DNA from: Bathynomus jamesi
Taxonomy: Eukaryota; Arthropoda; Malacostraca; Isopoda; Cirolanidae
Reading direction: 5' to 3'
Length of the DNA stretch: 64,000 nucleotides
Assembly (NCBI GenBank): GCA_023014485.1
Contig: JAJOZX010000876.1
Span: forward strand, 184,501 to 248,500
The stretch's first letter is position 1; every line of letters starts with the position of its first letter. Of this stretch, positions 34,005 through 45,899 are shown one piece after another. Position numbers and translations under genes: made by a program. The notes beneath the pieces are model-generated. The model made no database searches and was not told where the DNA came from. It saw nothing but the letters and a program-made list of their open reading frames with translations.

Positions 34005-34274
34005 CCTTTGGTTTGCTTCCGCCAGAAGTGTTCATTGTCACGAAGGTCAAGCTTTTCACTCCACCTTAGACCTACAGTTTAACGTGAAATCCGAACCACG
34101 CCCCACCAGCAGCCTAGCGTCTTAACCACTAGGCTACCCATTATCTATCAACCACTTTCTTTATTGTGTGGAATTATAAACAGCTGGGTTTTGCTGCGCG
34201 CCAGCTGCCGTCACCGGGTCTCGAACCAAGGGCCGATGGATTCGTAGTCAGCGACGCTAACACTACACCACTGA

Positions 34275-34278
<4 letters not shown>
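34005..34278 (-). repeat. Dual-tRNA SINE, family A
   Basis: A minus-strand copy with tail (CGCCAGAAGTG variant), shared block, second tRNA-like unit and first tRNA-like unit. (TA)n follows. Confidence 0.9.
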
Positions 34279-34317
<39 letters not shown>

Positions 34318-34319
34318 TA

Positions 34320-35464
34320 AATTTTTTCCCCCTCCCACAAAAAATGCATTTCAGTTTGTGTTGTGTTCTTATGAACAAAGCATATATATATATATACTTC
34401 ACACAAGCAGTATTGAAGATACATATTTGTATTTTGTTCGCTGTATCGAAAATATGTTTCGATCATGCAGATTGTATCTCGTAACGAAGGAATATTCGCT
34501 TCACAATACAGTTTGTTATTACGATAAAAGATAAATTTTATTTGGAATTTGCGATCGAAATAAGAGTTTTCGATTGAGACGCGAGATCCTTCGATGAAAT
34601 AGATTGGAGCGACGCCTGTGAGACGTCCAAGGTGGTGGTAAATAGTAATAACAGAATGGCAGACGGCAAATAAATAAATGTGCTTGTTTTCATTTCTTAT
34701 TTTTCCGCGAGATGGAAACCAAATGGTAAGAGGAAAAAGCGAAATAGATTTTATTGTCATGAGGTAAAGAGAATTAACGAAAAGAGGGGAAATGCATCGA
34801 ACGAGTGCGGATCCCGAGTTACTACAAAAAAGATAGAAGCGATTTGACCAATTCGTTATTGATTATATTTGTCTTTCGGGGGGATATATCGTAATATGTA
34901 TTATGGATATAGGGCTTACGAGCGTGAAATCTATTAAGTTAGGTTACGGAAGTAGGTCAGGTCAATTTCGGGTGTTAGGTTAAGTTAGATTAGGTTAATT
35001 TAGGTTAATAGAGGTGTCAATAAAATGTATTTCCCAGGTCGTGACTATACGGGTCTCCAGTGGCATCACCTAACGTAATCCCAAACATATTCTCACGTTA
35101 TTTTTGTAGGGGGGTTCTTCGATCTCCCGCTGCTAATATGACGAGCGTAAGACTCATTAATTTTAATCTCATAAATGTACCTCACGGCCACGTCGTATTT
35201 TAGGTTTTTGGTTAAGTCATTCACAAGATTTGGATACTTATGATAGTAAGATAGTTCCCGAAAAGGTCTGCTTCAGTTAAATCATATTATGGACCTTTAT
35301 CATGAAAGGTCAACGGATAAAAACTCTTATTATTAATCCTGTGTAAGATGTAGAAACATTTCGTGTATGAAAGTGTTTTTTAATGAGGAGTTTTGTTGAT
35401 GTTTATTTTGATGACCATTTAACATCAAATTTTGAAAAAACCAAAACATATTTCTAATTCCCAT

Positions 35465-35505
<41 letters not shown>

Positions 35506-35557
35506 ATAATAAAGAGGACTATACATTACTCTCCATAAGAAAGTCTAAATAATTTAC

Positions 35558-35588
<31 letters not shown>

Positions 35589-35655
35589 TAATATATATAT
35601 AAATAAAATTATATATATATATATAATATATATAAAATTATATATATATATATAT
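34320..35655. other. No gene; scattered telomere-like motifs
   Basis: GTTAGGT and close variants recur between 34,939 and 35,010 (GTTAGGTTAAGTTAGATTAG). (TA)n at 35,468-35,503 and 35,571-35,655. Otherwise unremarkable. Confidence 0.5.
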
Positions 35656-35679
35656 GATCTGAAAAGAGAAGCTACGTCG

Positions 35680-35880
35680 TGGCCAATGTCGTAACACCGT
35701 TTCCCGGAGATTAGCGAAGTTAAGCGACATTGAGTCTGGGTAGTAGTTGGATGGGAGACCGTCCTCTGCGCCCAGAATATGTAGCGACTCGTGGTTCGGA
35801 TCCCACGTAAAGCTGTAGGTCCCATCCGTCATATGACCTTAAATGTTGCGAATGAGTTTAAACAACCCAAATTAAGATAT
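35680..35880 (+). repeat. 5S rRNA-derived SINE
   Basis: The head matches 5S rRNA through both internal promoter boxes. GCGAAGTTAAGCGACATTGA corresponds to the 5S A-box region, and GTAGTTGGATGGGAGACCG to the intermediate element and C box. It is not a full 5S gene: the first half is decayed and the 3' part is replaced by a non-5S body (TGGTTCGGATCCCACGTAAA, then CTGTAGGTCC) and a tail ending AAACAACCCAAA. A second copy lies at 40,041. Animal SINEs with 5S heads are known as SINE3-type. Confidence 0.85.
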
Positions 35881-35897
35881 ATATACACTTACACACA

Positions 35898-36768
35898 CAG
35901 GGTTGTTACATAGTTCTTGAAAGGTTTTAAAATTTAATAACGTTCCACTTAGTTGACAACAACATAAAATCTAATTATCAAAGTTATTCTTGGGTGAAGC
36001 TAGACTAGGCTACACTATCCGTTCGACACGCTGGTATTGACTGTTGTAGACCCAAAATGGCGACAGATGAAGTAAAAGTAAGTCAGTTTCGTATGAAAAG
36101 CAAAAGTTCGGACTGTGAGAAAGATCCGCTTAGTAAAAAAACAATTAAAAACTGGTTAAAATTTTTTAAAGAGACAAGGTCAGTAAATGATAAAAAAAAA
36201 AAAAAAAATTGTAGCAAATATTTGCAATGCGAGAAAATGGTTCGTCCGCGTACTTCGAAGTAGATGGATATTCCAATATCAACAGAGCGTAAAATTTTGA
36301 AGGTGAAATTACGTAAACAGACTTATAAAAATTCAAGTTGTTCTAGACTTAACGGAAAAGTATTATGCCACTAGCAGGCTAGACTTTTGCGAACAATTTC
36401 TAACTTTTTGGGAGCGGGTAATATTTTCTGATAAAGTAACATTAAATCTCAGTGCCATTGTTAACCACCAAAATTGTTGCATTTCAAGAAAGGAAAACCA
36501 AATGAGCTTTGGACACATTTCAGAGAAATAACATTCCGCTAAATCGCGGCAATGAATGAAAATGGGTTTGAAATTTCAATACTTGCAAAATAGGGTCCGA
36601 CGTTGTATAGCCCAAGATGGAACATATGTTGAAGTGTATCGTGTTAGTGCAAAGTGCTAAAAAAAAAAAAACTTGGATAACTGAGCTTTATAATGATATT
36701 TATTACTTTGTCTTGTCTCATATAGGTAAAACATAAAATAAACCCTCAAGGACTTTATGATAACCCTG
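35898..36768 (+). pseudogene. DD41D-like mariner relic
   Basis: TIRs are CAGGGTTGTTACATAGTTCT and (reverse complement) CAGGGTTATCATAAAGTCCT. The transposase begins MATDEVKVSQFRMKSKSSD at 36,057, with a helix-turn-helix-like start. It frameshifts after a poly-A tract (36,190-36,207), shows RLDFCEQFLTFWERVIFSDK with the first Asp near 36,432, and then jumps to the C-terminal RVRRCIAQDGTYVEVYR. The centre with the second and third Asp is deleted. Confidence 0.75.
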
Positions 36769-36771
36769 CAG

Positions 36772-36772
<1 letters not shown>

Positions 36773-36804
<32 letters not shown>

Positions 36805-36831
36805 AAACATATAAATATACTGTATATATAT

Positions 36832-36881
<50 letters not shown>

Positions 36882-36893
36882 TGTGTGTGTGTA
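36773..36893. repeat. (CA)n, (TA)n, (TG)n microsatellites
   Basis: CA dinucleotides (36,773-36,800) and TG dinucleotides (36,847-36,892) flank a short TA tract and form an imperfect inverted pair. Confidence 0.9.
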
Positions 36894-36899
36894 GTGTAT

Positions 36900-37568
36900 A
36901 AATTCCTTTTCAATATAGATTAATGTATAGCTATTTTTCCCCAATTCTGAGAAAATGTATGAGCGTTGCCAATTTTTTCGTTATCTTAAGTCAATATTTT
37001 GATTCTGGTATCAGGTTTGTGTCTACAAATATATTAATTAATTAATTTAATAATTACTGAAAATAATTAATAATTTAACTGACATTCATGAGACTTTGAA
37101 ACAAAAAAAACTGGTTTTAATTAATTAACATAAAATCGAAAATTAAGAAGTAATCTTTAAAAATAATAATTAAAAAAAAAAAAGTCTTAAAAACTTTTTT
37201 TGAAAGAGAAAATGAGCTACCCTTCCCCTCCCCACCCCCTACCCCCCACCCCCCACCCACCCCAAAAAAGTTACAGAAATGTTGCAAATTTTTTTTTTTT
37301 TTTTTATCATCTTTCTATGAATTTAAAATAAAACATTTTTTAATTCATATTTCGTGCGTGAAATCATGTTAAAATGTTAAATAAAAGAAATGCCATTAAA
37401 TGAAAAAAAAAAAAAAAAAAAGTTAAAAAATAAATATTTTTATATATTTGAATTCTTGATTTTTAAATTTTTAATTAATTTTTTTAGCATTTTATTTTTC
37501 ATCCAGTGTGAATTTTTATTCAATAACAGAGTCGAGTCTTTATAGTTACATACATACATTATTATTAA

Positions 37569-37599
<31 letters not shown>

Positions 37600-37656
37600 C
37601 TCTACGTAGTAACAAATATATTTATTCCACTGATTGCGTATATATGGTTTTAAATA
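36900..37656. other. No gene; homopolymer-rich
   Basis: Contains a C-rich tract (37,218-37,264) and long poly-A and poly-T runs. (CT)n at 37,569-37,604. Confidence 0.5.
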
Positions 37657-37733
37657 CAGGGTGATTCATTCGCTCGTAGCCCCAGAGTATCGCTAATATA
37701 TCCGCTGGAGCTACCAGCGAGTGAATCACCCTG
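37657..37733. mobile_element. Mariner-type MITE, 77 bp
   Basis: CAGGGTGATTCATTCGCTCG and (reverse complement) CAGGGTGATTCACTCGCTGG, flanked by TA. Almost nothing but TIRs. Confidence 0.8.
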
Positions 37734-38204
37734 TATTTACCGCCTAATGGTATGTGTTTGATATCGCTTGTAATTACAATGTTGAGGTGAAAACATATGT
37801 TTTTGTGAGAACGACGTGAACCTCCTCTTCAGGTGAAAAATCGTTTCCTTGCCACAATATTCATTTCGCTCCACGATTAAATTTTGAACCTATTTGATCA
37901 CGATGATAGATTTACGTTCGCGCTCCTGTTTATATAACGCCCCTGCTTTCCTCTCCTCTCTTACGCACACACACATACATACATACACACATACATACAC
38001 ACGTAGTCCTATACATAATGTAATGAAATATAAAGTATAGCGTTAGCTCATTTCTAACTTGGATAACCTTGATAGGTCCGAGTGGCTTCATATTTTTCAA
38101 ATGTAATGTAAAAAAATAAACACTCGTATATGCATATATGCCCAATGCCCAATGCCCAATTGCCCATACATATATACTGACATACATATATAAACAATTA
38201 TAAC
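37734..38204. other. No feature seen
   Basis: Short (CATA)n and (GCCCAAT)n repeats (38,137-38,166) in otherwise unique DNA. Confidence 0.45.
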
Positions 38205-38370
38205 GAGTGAGGAGGGCAGAAACTGGTACAATGATCAGGCAATTAATACGGCCCATTGCTCTAATTCTTGCGTTATTATTACCAGCGTCATCGGGATTCG
38301 AACCCGTGACTTGTGTCTTCACTTCGCTTGTAAGGGGACGGTGTTAACCACCGAGCTACAGGTGTTGGCA
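38205..38370 (-). repeat. tRNA-derived SINE, family D
   Basis: On the minus strand: A-box-like GTAGCTCGGTGGTTAACACC, B-box CGGGTTCGAATCCCG, then a body ending CCAGTTTCTGCC. A diverged second copy lies at 39,405-39,580 with the same order. Confidence 0.8.
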
Positions 38371-38374
38371 AATA

Positions 38375-39404
38375 CATGTGTACGTACGGATATACTATTC
38401 TGAGGGCATACGCGCCAAGAAACTACATAAACTGAGGACATGATACAGTCTCAGAACATTTAGTGGGGACATCTTGAAAACTGCACAAAGAGCATCTGGT
38501 AACAATTACTAACGTTACTGCCAAATTTCGCAAACGTCCCCGAAATCGTACGCGTTTGCAAATTCTGTTCATTTTGTATGTTTTTACCAATGAAAATGAT
38601 GATTAATATAAACATAAATACAACATTAAATATAAGTTGAAATACGGGTATATTCACAGGTGCCAATTTGTATTTTTATTACTTTTTAATTAGTTTTTCG
38701 TTGAAATTTATTGCGCTGTGACCAAATACCCATTTCATAATGCAAGCAATTATAAATATTAAATTAGTTGACGTAATAAATTAATATTATTTTTTTAATA
38801 TATTCAGGTTTTATTCAAAATTAAAAAAGTCATTACTCGCGCAAAATTGTGTTAAGTCTTCAATATGATACACATTTGCTTACCTTTTAAATACTATGAA
38901 AAGTTTATAGGATTTTCAACTTACACCGTTTGTATTTATACACCTTTTTTTTTTAAATTTTATTCACATTTTGAAAAGTTTTTTACAGTAAATAGAAAGA
39001 ATGTCCCCAATTTACGACAAATTTACTTTGTCTCCCGGATACGAAAAAAACTGTATGTATGTATGTATGTATGTGTGCATAAGTGTTACTAATAACTAAA
39101 TGTGTTGTTTAATTTAGGTGAAAAATTATACATTCATAAAAATAAACATAAAATATGTAAATGAGAGGTTGTAGAACTGAAAAACAACAACGACAACAAA
39201 AAAGAAGAAGAGTTGTTTAAATTGCAAACATAGATCAATACTAACTTTCAAATTCTGTCCTTTTATTTTTTGGTTTAATTTTTTGTTTGATTTCATCGTT
39301 CGCAATTCGTATGCGGACATCACATTTTACTGGTACCTCTGTTAACGCAACACAACTTCACTTGACCTCATTTGACCTAACCTAGTTTGATATAACGTAA
39401 CCTA
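38375..39404. other. No feature seen
   Basis: AT-rich, with a (GTAT)n tract near 39,055. No TE ends seen. Confidence 0.45.
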
Positions 39405-39580
39405 TACAGAGGGGCTAGAAACTGGCACACGGCACTCAGGCCAGCGAATGCGAGTTCATTGCTTTAAATCCTTTATTATTATTATTATAATTACCAGCAT
39501 CATCGGGATTCGAACACCCGGGCACAGTGTTTTCACTTCGCTCATTGGCGTTACCCAATGAGTTACGAAAGCTGGTTAAT
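39405..39580 (-). repeat. tRNA-derived SINE, family D (diverged)
   Basis: GGGTAACGCC-like A-box and GTGTTCGAATCCCG B-box on the minus strand; the body again carries CCAGTTTCTAGCC. It contains an expanded (ATT)n. Confidence 0.75.
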
Positions 39581-39962
39581 GTAACCTATACCCTAATTTT
39601 ACCGAAACTACTTTTACCTATTGCATGAAAATGATATTACGTCCTCAGGAAAAATTTTTCAATTTTCATTAATTTTGTAATACACGGTACTAAATATAAT
39701 TTTTCAATTATAAACACATTCTTTTTATAATTTCAGGGTGAATGTGATAATTTTAATTGTATATTAAGTGCAAATTCTAACTGTTAAAAACTGTTTGAGA
39801 AGTTATCGTGAGCCGTCTTTTATTTGCAATTAGTGTTTGTAGCGTTGAATTACGCATGTTCAAATTAGTTGAATCTTTAATCAAAGGCAAAGTGAGGGGA
39901 AAGGATATTGCCACTATGTATAATAGATTCTGCATTTAAATACTCATTTCACAGCAAATGGC

Positions 39963-39967
<5 letters not shown>

Positions 39968-40034
<67 letters not shown>
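39968..40034. repeat. (CT)n microsatellite
   Basis: More than 30 CT dinucleotides. Confidence 0.95.
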
Positions 40035-40040
<6 letters not shown>

Positions 40041-40041
<1 letters not shown>

Positions 40042-40182
40042 AGCGAAGTTAGCAGTTTTTTCAGTAGTTAGATGGTGACCTTCCTCTGCGCTAAGATGAC
40101 GTAGCGACCCGAGATTTGGATCTCACGTACGAGTGTAGGTCCCTTCGGTCACATTACGCTTGCTGTTAAACAACCCAAAACG

Positions 40183-40183
<1 letters not shown>
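40041..40183 (+). repeat. 5S-derived SINE, second copy (5'-truncated)
   Basis: Begins inside the 5S A-box (AAGCGAAGTTAGCAG). It keeps GTAGTTAGATGGTGACC, the body GATTTGGATCTCACGTACGA then TGTAGGTCC, and the tail AAACAACCCAAAA. Flanked by (CT)n and (TA)n. Confidence 0.8.
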
Positions 40184-40236
<53 letters not shown>

Positions 40237-40260
40237 TATATATATATATATATATATATA
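40184..40260. repeat. (TA)n microsatellite
   Basis: Long TA tract with one GATA interruption. Confidence 0.95.
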
Positions 40261-41490
40261 AAGGAAATCGAACTGGATTTGTGTGCTCCATAAATCTATG
40301 GAAGGTATTCTCCTAATGCTATGGGTAATTTAGAAAAATTGCATCTCCTCTTTCCCAGGTGCACTCCTCCCAAGAGCCAGACAGCGCCCCCTTCACCAGG
40401 AAAGAGAAATGGCTGACCGTGAGCCATTTATACGGGGTTTCCAAAACCTAATTCAGTTTCTATTCTTTAAATACGAAAAATAGGAAGAAATGTGTATATA
40501 GCGCGCAGAGGAAGGAAGAGCGGGAGACAAAAAACGTTTTGTCTCTCAAAGAAGTAATCCTGGAAAATTTAACTTTGTAGATCTCATAATATTAACATTA
40601 AATGTTAAATCGTAATATTAACATTAAATATTAATCATAATATTAACAAGTCTGAGATCTAAGATGTAAGCATTGACATACAAACAACATTTGAAGCAAT
40701 GTTTGACCTTAATAATATTAAACATTAAATAAAGTACCAAATACAATAACGTTAAGGATGGTATATTTATCTGCTCATTTTAATTTTCACTCTAATTACA
40801 TAAATTGGGTCAGTCATCCAACAGTCATAATATATTATATTGCTATTAGACCGAGATTTTTACCTTTGATGGAAATGTTTTTATTTCTTTTCTCGAGGTA
40901 AAATTGTATTAGATATGCTAGAAATGGCTATGGACAAATAACTATAACTATAAGAAAAATGGATAATTTTTTCGATACCACAGCAAAGAAAATGGTCACA
41001 CAGAAACCAGAGAAACCATTTAGACACAAAAAAAAACGCACACTGAAACAGAATGGAAGGTCCCTTTACTGAAACCAATAAAAAAAAATAATAATAAGTC
41101 CAAAAATATTACTTTTCCGAAGACGAAAATTAAATAAACAAACCTAAATACGCAAAAAAAAAAAAGAAAAAAAAGAAACTGATTAACAAATAATCAGGAG
41201 CAAACACTTAAACTACTACTACTAGGATTACACCAAGAGTGTGTTTTCAGTTTTTTCAATGAAGATGCTGATAAAATAATGTGACAACAAGTCTCATTTA
41301 AAGAAGAAAAAGAAGTAGTGAGAAAGAAGAGCATCAGACTGACAGTAGTTTTTACTATACAAATTAGATAGAGAAGATAACAACCAGTTTTACGTAGCTA
41401 GAACATACTCTTGGAGTGCCGCTTTCATTAAACAGATATAGAAATATACAAATGAAAGCGCAAAACTTTGCGTTTCGTACGAAGGAAATA
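40261..41490. other. No feature seen
   Basis: AT-rich unique sequence. TAATATTAACATTAAAT repeats loosely at 40,585-40,640. Confidence 0.45.
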
Positions 41491-41567
41491 CAGGGTATCC
41501 GCAAAAGATATGTAAAACTTCCATTCGGAATATGCTAAATTTGTACGATTGTCTTGCGGACACCCTG
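41491..41567. mobile_element. Mariner-type MITE, 77 bp
   Basis: CAGGGTATCCGCAAAAGATA and (reverse complement) CAGGGTGTCCGCAAGACAAT, flanked by TA. Confidence 0.8.
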
Positions 41568-41569
41568 TA

Positions 41570-43090
41570 TATTGACAGAGAAGAATAGAACACATTCTTT
41601 AAAAAATATTAGTCTAATTAACGAGGAAAATCTGATAAAACCAGATATAAAAATAAACCAGACGAGAACACTAAGTGGGAACAAGTTTTAAAGATTGAGG
41701 AATATGGTTCATTATAACATTCGAAGGTGGTACCTTTTTGACCACTGAACCACTTTTATTTATTGTGTCGTTAGCAGATATACACAAGTGAAGAGGGTAT
41801 CTTTTGGTACTACGTAAAATATAAAAAAAAAAAAAAAAATACGAAGTGGAGGGACCCAAATTTATCTGGTTGATTGAACATTCTATGAACACTGAAAAAC
41901 TAAGTTAACCTAACCTAAATTAATTTAACCCATCGAGAAAACGAGGGTGTTATCCCGAGAAAGTATGAACAAAAACGGAATGATAAAAAAAAAAAGGAAA
42001 TTTAACCACTTTATCAGATAATGAGAAATTCGACAATTGTTCAGAAATTTAAAAAGCGCGAATGAGGAGTAATAATTTCTCCGTTAAAAATGTAATCGCA
42101 AACGCAAAGTAATGTAATGCGCATACATCTTACAACGAAAATATATAAAAAAAATTACATCCGTCAGAAAGGGTTCGTGAATTTTTATTGTACTCTTGCT
42201 GGAAAGCAGGTGATAGATGTTCATAATCTGCAGGATGGAAAATAATTGAATGAAACGTCCAAACAAAATTGGAAGCAGGAAAGGCATCTCATAACTAGAG
42301 ACAAGACGAGAGAAATAGGTCCTAACATGAAGAAAGAAGATAGGGCTGGCATTAACGAACTGTCCTCCCAACACCCCACTTCAAATAAGAAAGTTTAAGT
42401 AAATCCTAAAAATTTAATTGACAAAAAAAGAAATCTCCGCTTAAACACTTCTGTTAAACATGATTTGACAAAATAAATTTAATTAAACGTGACTCTATAC
42501 AAATAGCACAGGTTAGGTTACACAAGAACGATAAATAATTTTTTTAAAGATAAATAAATGAATTAATAAACTAGTCTCTACAGTCACACAGACATAGAAT
42601 ACTTGCCTCTAAAGTAATTCATTGACAAACTTTAATTTCACCACTCGTATGTGTTATTCCACCAACACTTCTAAATATTCTACCACGTTCTCGTTACTGT
42701 ATGTGTGTTCACTAATCACTAATAATGCCCAATGGCACGAAGGTCATTGGCAGATTTTTGAGAAGTCAAAGTGTTTTTTGAAGGTGCATGACCTTGCGTC
42801 ATTCATTTAAGCAATTAAAGACCAACAACGGTGTCAAAACAGAAAACAAGATACCTACCTCACAACTAATCTAAGTTGAAATAGGTGTGACTGAAGAGAG
42901 CAATTCACTCCTTCATCGGGGCATTTCTATATTGAAGTAGAGACACGTACCTCATCTCCGTGAGAACTTATATATATATATGAAGAGTATTAAATAAAGG
43001 AAGATGTGAAAATAAATCAGGTTATGCATACATACACCATAGGTGACGGGCCATAATACAAAAGACCTAAAAACTGTCTATAATAAATCT
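41570..43090. other. No feature seen
   Basis: AT-rich, with isolated TAACCTAACCTAA near 41,904. No coding or TE evidence. Confidence 0.45.
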
Positions 43091-43100
43091 TTCACGCGCG

Positions 43101-43230
43101 ATTGGATGAAATAAGACGTGACATCAGAGTTTGATTGAATAATCTTCATCGTGATTGGTTGATGGGTAGGTGACGTCATAGTTTGATTGAATAATGTTTG
43201 AGGTGATTGGTTGAGAAATGAATGACGTCA
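43101..43230 (+). promoter_or_regulatory. Three phased CCAAT-CRE modules
   Basis: ATTGG (inverted CCAAT) at 43,101, 43,154 and 43,206 is each followed 17-18 bp later by a CRE-like octamer: TGACATCA (43,119), TGACGTCA (43,171) and TGACGTCA (43,223). The first two modules also share GTTTGATTGAATAAT downstream. The period is 52-53 bp, close to five DNA turns. NF-Y and CREB/ATF-type factors bind such sites in animals. No TATA box or exon is apparent, and an ETS-like CCGGAAGT lies at 43,276. Could be a promoter, an enhancer or simply a tandem repeat. Confidence 0.5.
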
Positions 43231-43499
43231 GAAGATGATAGGATTTGAGGGGTTCATATCGATTCCCTTCAATCCGGAAGTAATTTATTCTTTAGCCGAG
43301 GACACACGCAATTTCTAAGGAAGGCAGACACGCAAACACGCGAGGGAAGTCCTCAAGTCATCCTGACGCTAATAAACATGATAGGAGAATCTTAATGAGC
43401 AAAATTAGGTTGAAATTAATATCAAGTTAATTATAATTACATAAACCGCCTTCACGCTTTTCATTAATGAAATCGCTTCAAAATATCGTAAAACAAAGT

Positions 43500-43530
<31 letters not shown>

Positions 43531-43888
43531 TACTCACGACGTTATCCGTGAATCAAGTTAACCGTGATTTACTAATTATGACAATTGTGCACTTATTCGT
43601 GATCATGACAACGAGTTAACCGTGATTTGGCGCGGTGTTTACATCCACGGCTCGCTCCCGCCAGCCCACCACAACACGCCTCAGTCAATGTCTCTCCACG
43701 CTTCATAGGCTACACATGCGCGCTTGTAGTTTCGCATATTTTCATGTCTTGTGATGAGTAGAAACTACTTAATTACTGTATATATTATACCGAAATAGAA
43801 TAATACTGTGTGTGGTGGCGCGCGAGATGGGAAGCCACTCAGTGGTGGCGGACAGCAGCGGCTGCACCTACAGCCACTGGATATATAC

Positions 43889-43917
<29 letters not shown>

Positions 43918-43919
<2 letters not shown>

Positions 43920-44075
43920 CACACTATTATTCAAAAGAAGATTAGACGCCTGACTCAGAACAAGCCCGATGAGCCGGGCGTACCTGGCTATGTAAGGTGG
44001 AGAGTACAAGAAACGAACTCTCTACTTCACCAGCCCAACTCGAACATTTGAAAGGTTGAAAGGAAAGATATATAT
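43918..44075 (+). mobile_element. LINE 3' tail (family of 19,730)
   Basis: AAAAGAAGATTAGACGCCTG, GATGAGCCGGGCGTACC and GGTGGAGAGTACAAGAAACG match the last part of the LINE at 21,235-21,420. Ends GAAAGGTTGAAAGGAAAGAT plus (TA)n. Confidence 0.8.
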
Positions 44076-44082
44076 ATATATA

Positions 44083-44987
44083 CAGGGCGTCCCAAAAAAA
44101 TGTATACACACTTTAACAGCTGATAGCTCAATTGATGTTTCTTTCTTTCCAAGTTAAACCCATTAGAATTAATAATGGCAGTCAGACTAAGCTTTGAACA
44201 AAGGAAATTCATTCTAAAATGCTACTGGAAGTGTGAAAACGCAGTTGAAGTGCAAAGACAGTTTAGGAGGGAGTTTCAAACAGATCCACCAACGCGACTT
44301 ACCATCACTCGAATTAGAGATAAGTTTGAAGCCGATGGAACTGTTCAGAATGTCCACAAGAAGCGTTCCGGAAGACCACGGACATCGACAAGCCCCACAA
44401 AGCAAGAAAGAGTACTGGAAACGTATCACCAAAGTCCAAGAAAATCTGTGTGGCAGCGAGTCGTGAGGTAGGAATTTCAGAATCGTCTGTCCAACGCATT
44501 TTGAAGCGCTGCCAATGGAAAAGTTACATTCCAAGATTAGTCCATGCTATTAATGAAGATGATGATCCGACCGAAGAGTGGAGTATTGCGAGTGGTACTT
44601 GGCACGATGTGGATGTGGATTGGACGAAGGGGTTCGTAGAATACCCTCCGCGTTCACCAGACCTCACACCACTAGACTTTTTTTATGGGGATACTTAAAA
44701 GACAAAGTCTACGCTATAAAACCTGCAACAGTCGCTGAATTGAGAGCAGCCATTGAACGAGAATGCACACAAATACCAAACGAAATGTTTCGTGATGTTT
44801 GCGATTCCATTGCTTCGCGTTATCAGCAGTGCCTGGACCAGAACGGACGTCAGTTTGAAAACAGGCGTTGACAAAACAATTAAATAATGTCTGTAGATTC
44901 TATTACATTTTGAAAATGAAATGTATTTTAATAAACACTGCCTTTATAAGTATTTAAAGTGTGTATACATTTTTTTGGGACGCCCTG
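44083..44987 (+). mobile_element. Mariner (DD41D group), internally deleted
   Basis: TIRs are CAGGGCGTCCCAAAAAAATG and (reverse complement) CAGGGCGTCCCAAAAAAATG, with the similarity continuing into TATACACACTTTAA. TA duplicates at 44,081-44,082 and 44,988-44,989. High TIR identity indicates recent activity supplied by another copy. Confidence 0.95.
44175..44871 (+). pseudogene. DD41D-type transposase, catalytic core deleted
   Basis: Starts MAVRLSFEQRKFILKCYWKC and has the N-terminal helix-turn-helix ([19 protein letters not shown]) and linker [14 protein letters not shown] frameshift near 44,450-44,465 leads to [20 protein letters not shown]. After INEDDDP a large deletion removes the first and second Asp regions (no QDGAPPH block). 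The frame then picks up the third-Asp region [13 protein letters not shown] (another frameshift at a T-run near 44,683) and [20 protein letters not shown] to the C-terminus CLDQNGRQFENRR. It cannot encode an active enzyme. Confidence 0.9.
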
Positions 44988-45067
44988 TATATATGGTACA
45001 CCGAATTAACCGTGAAATCAGGTTATCCGTGATGATGAACCGCCCATCAATCATGGATAACTGAATG

Positions 45068-45111
<44 letters not shown>

Positions 45112-45169
45112 TCATATACACTTATACAGTATATATATAAAATCAATCTTGGATTGGTTTCGCGCGAAG

Positions 45170-45770
45170 GTTCTTATTCACGCGGAGGTCAGGCTCGTAC
45201 CCCGCCTCTGAGGTTTAATGGAGAAGAGGGTAGCTTTCTTTGATTCTCCATCTCACATATGAAGAACAATTATTTGAGACTATTCATAGCCAGGTAGCAA
45301 GTTTCCTCTTGAAGGTGTCCACATCCACACTAGTAATATTTCTTTTTTTTTGACAACTATTTGACTGGTTCTCCAACTGCAAATCTGCTCTCCTTCAGGG
45401 TTGGATTTTCAGTTTAAAGACTGAATATTCTGCGTTTTCCATTTGTAGTTTTGTTCAAGTAGTTATCGGGTTTGTTTTGAGATTTGGCATAATTTATATA
45501 ATAATGCAGGCACCATTTCACTGAAGGGCAAAAAGGGAAAGTCTGCTACATGCCATTTGCCTGAAATGACATGGCTGATTTTTTCGCTCTTCAATTATTT
45601 TCCATACGTATATTTTGGTGCACCTCTCTTCCTCTCTCCAAGAGTACAGATTTAGTCCAAGTAACCTCAGTAGCTTTCCCGGTATTAGTCGAACGAGTTT
45701 GTTGTCAAGTCTCCCTTTGTAAGTGATTGATCTCTGTTTTTTATGTAAATAAGAAACGACCAACAATTTG
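45170..45770 (-). pseudogene. LINE C-terminus and 3' end (family of 19,730)
   Basis: On the minus strand: YKGRLDNKLVRLIPGKLLRL and GLNLYSWREEERCTKIYVWK (about 45,715-45,600), then the NPEGEQI-like and VDTFKRKLATWL-like 3' coding end, and a 3' UTR with GGTGGAGA-type sequence. Frames are broken in the second half. The 3'-most part near 45,150-45,240 also resembles the family-A SINE tail (GAAGGTTCTTATTCACGCGG), as expected if SINE and LINE share a 3' end. Confidence 0.75.
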
Positions 45771-45896
45771 GAATGATCAATTGATCTCTGTTTTTTTTAT
45801 GTAAATAAGAAACGACCAACAATTTGGAATGATCAATTGATCTCTTTTTTTTTTATGTAAATAAGAAACGACCAACAATTTGGAATGATCAATGTT
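45727..45896. repeat. Tandem triplication, period about 56-59 bp
   Basis: Three units of TGATCTCTGTTTTTTATG plus AAACGACCAACAATTTGGAA, differing mainly in T-run length. It lies at the upstream edge of the minus-strand LINE fragment. Confidence 0.9.
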
Positions 45897-45899
45897 TTT

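Larger units (their letters stand above)
43531..45073. mobile_element. Tigger/pogo-like element ends, interrupted
   Basis: The left end TACTCACGACGTTATCCGTG and the right end (reverse complement TACTCATTCAGTTATCCATG) are imperfect TIRs in a TA context. Both continue into repeated GTTAACCGTGA/TTATCCGTGA words, a look typical of pogo/Tigger termini. The interior holds a LINE tail and a mariner. No pogo transposase seen. Confidence 0.5.

Noticed and set aside
35680..35800. Functional 5S rRNA gene
   Set aside because: The 5' half is decayed and the 3' stem is replaced by a non-5S body shared with a second copy at 40,041.
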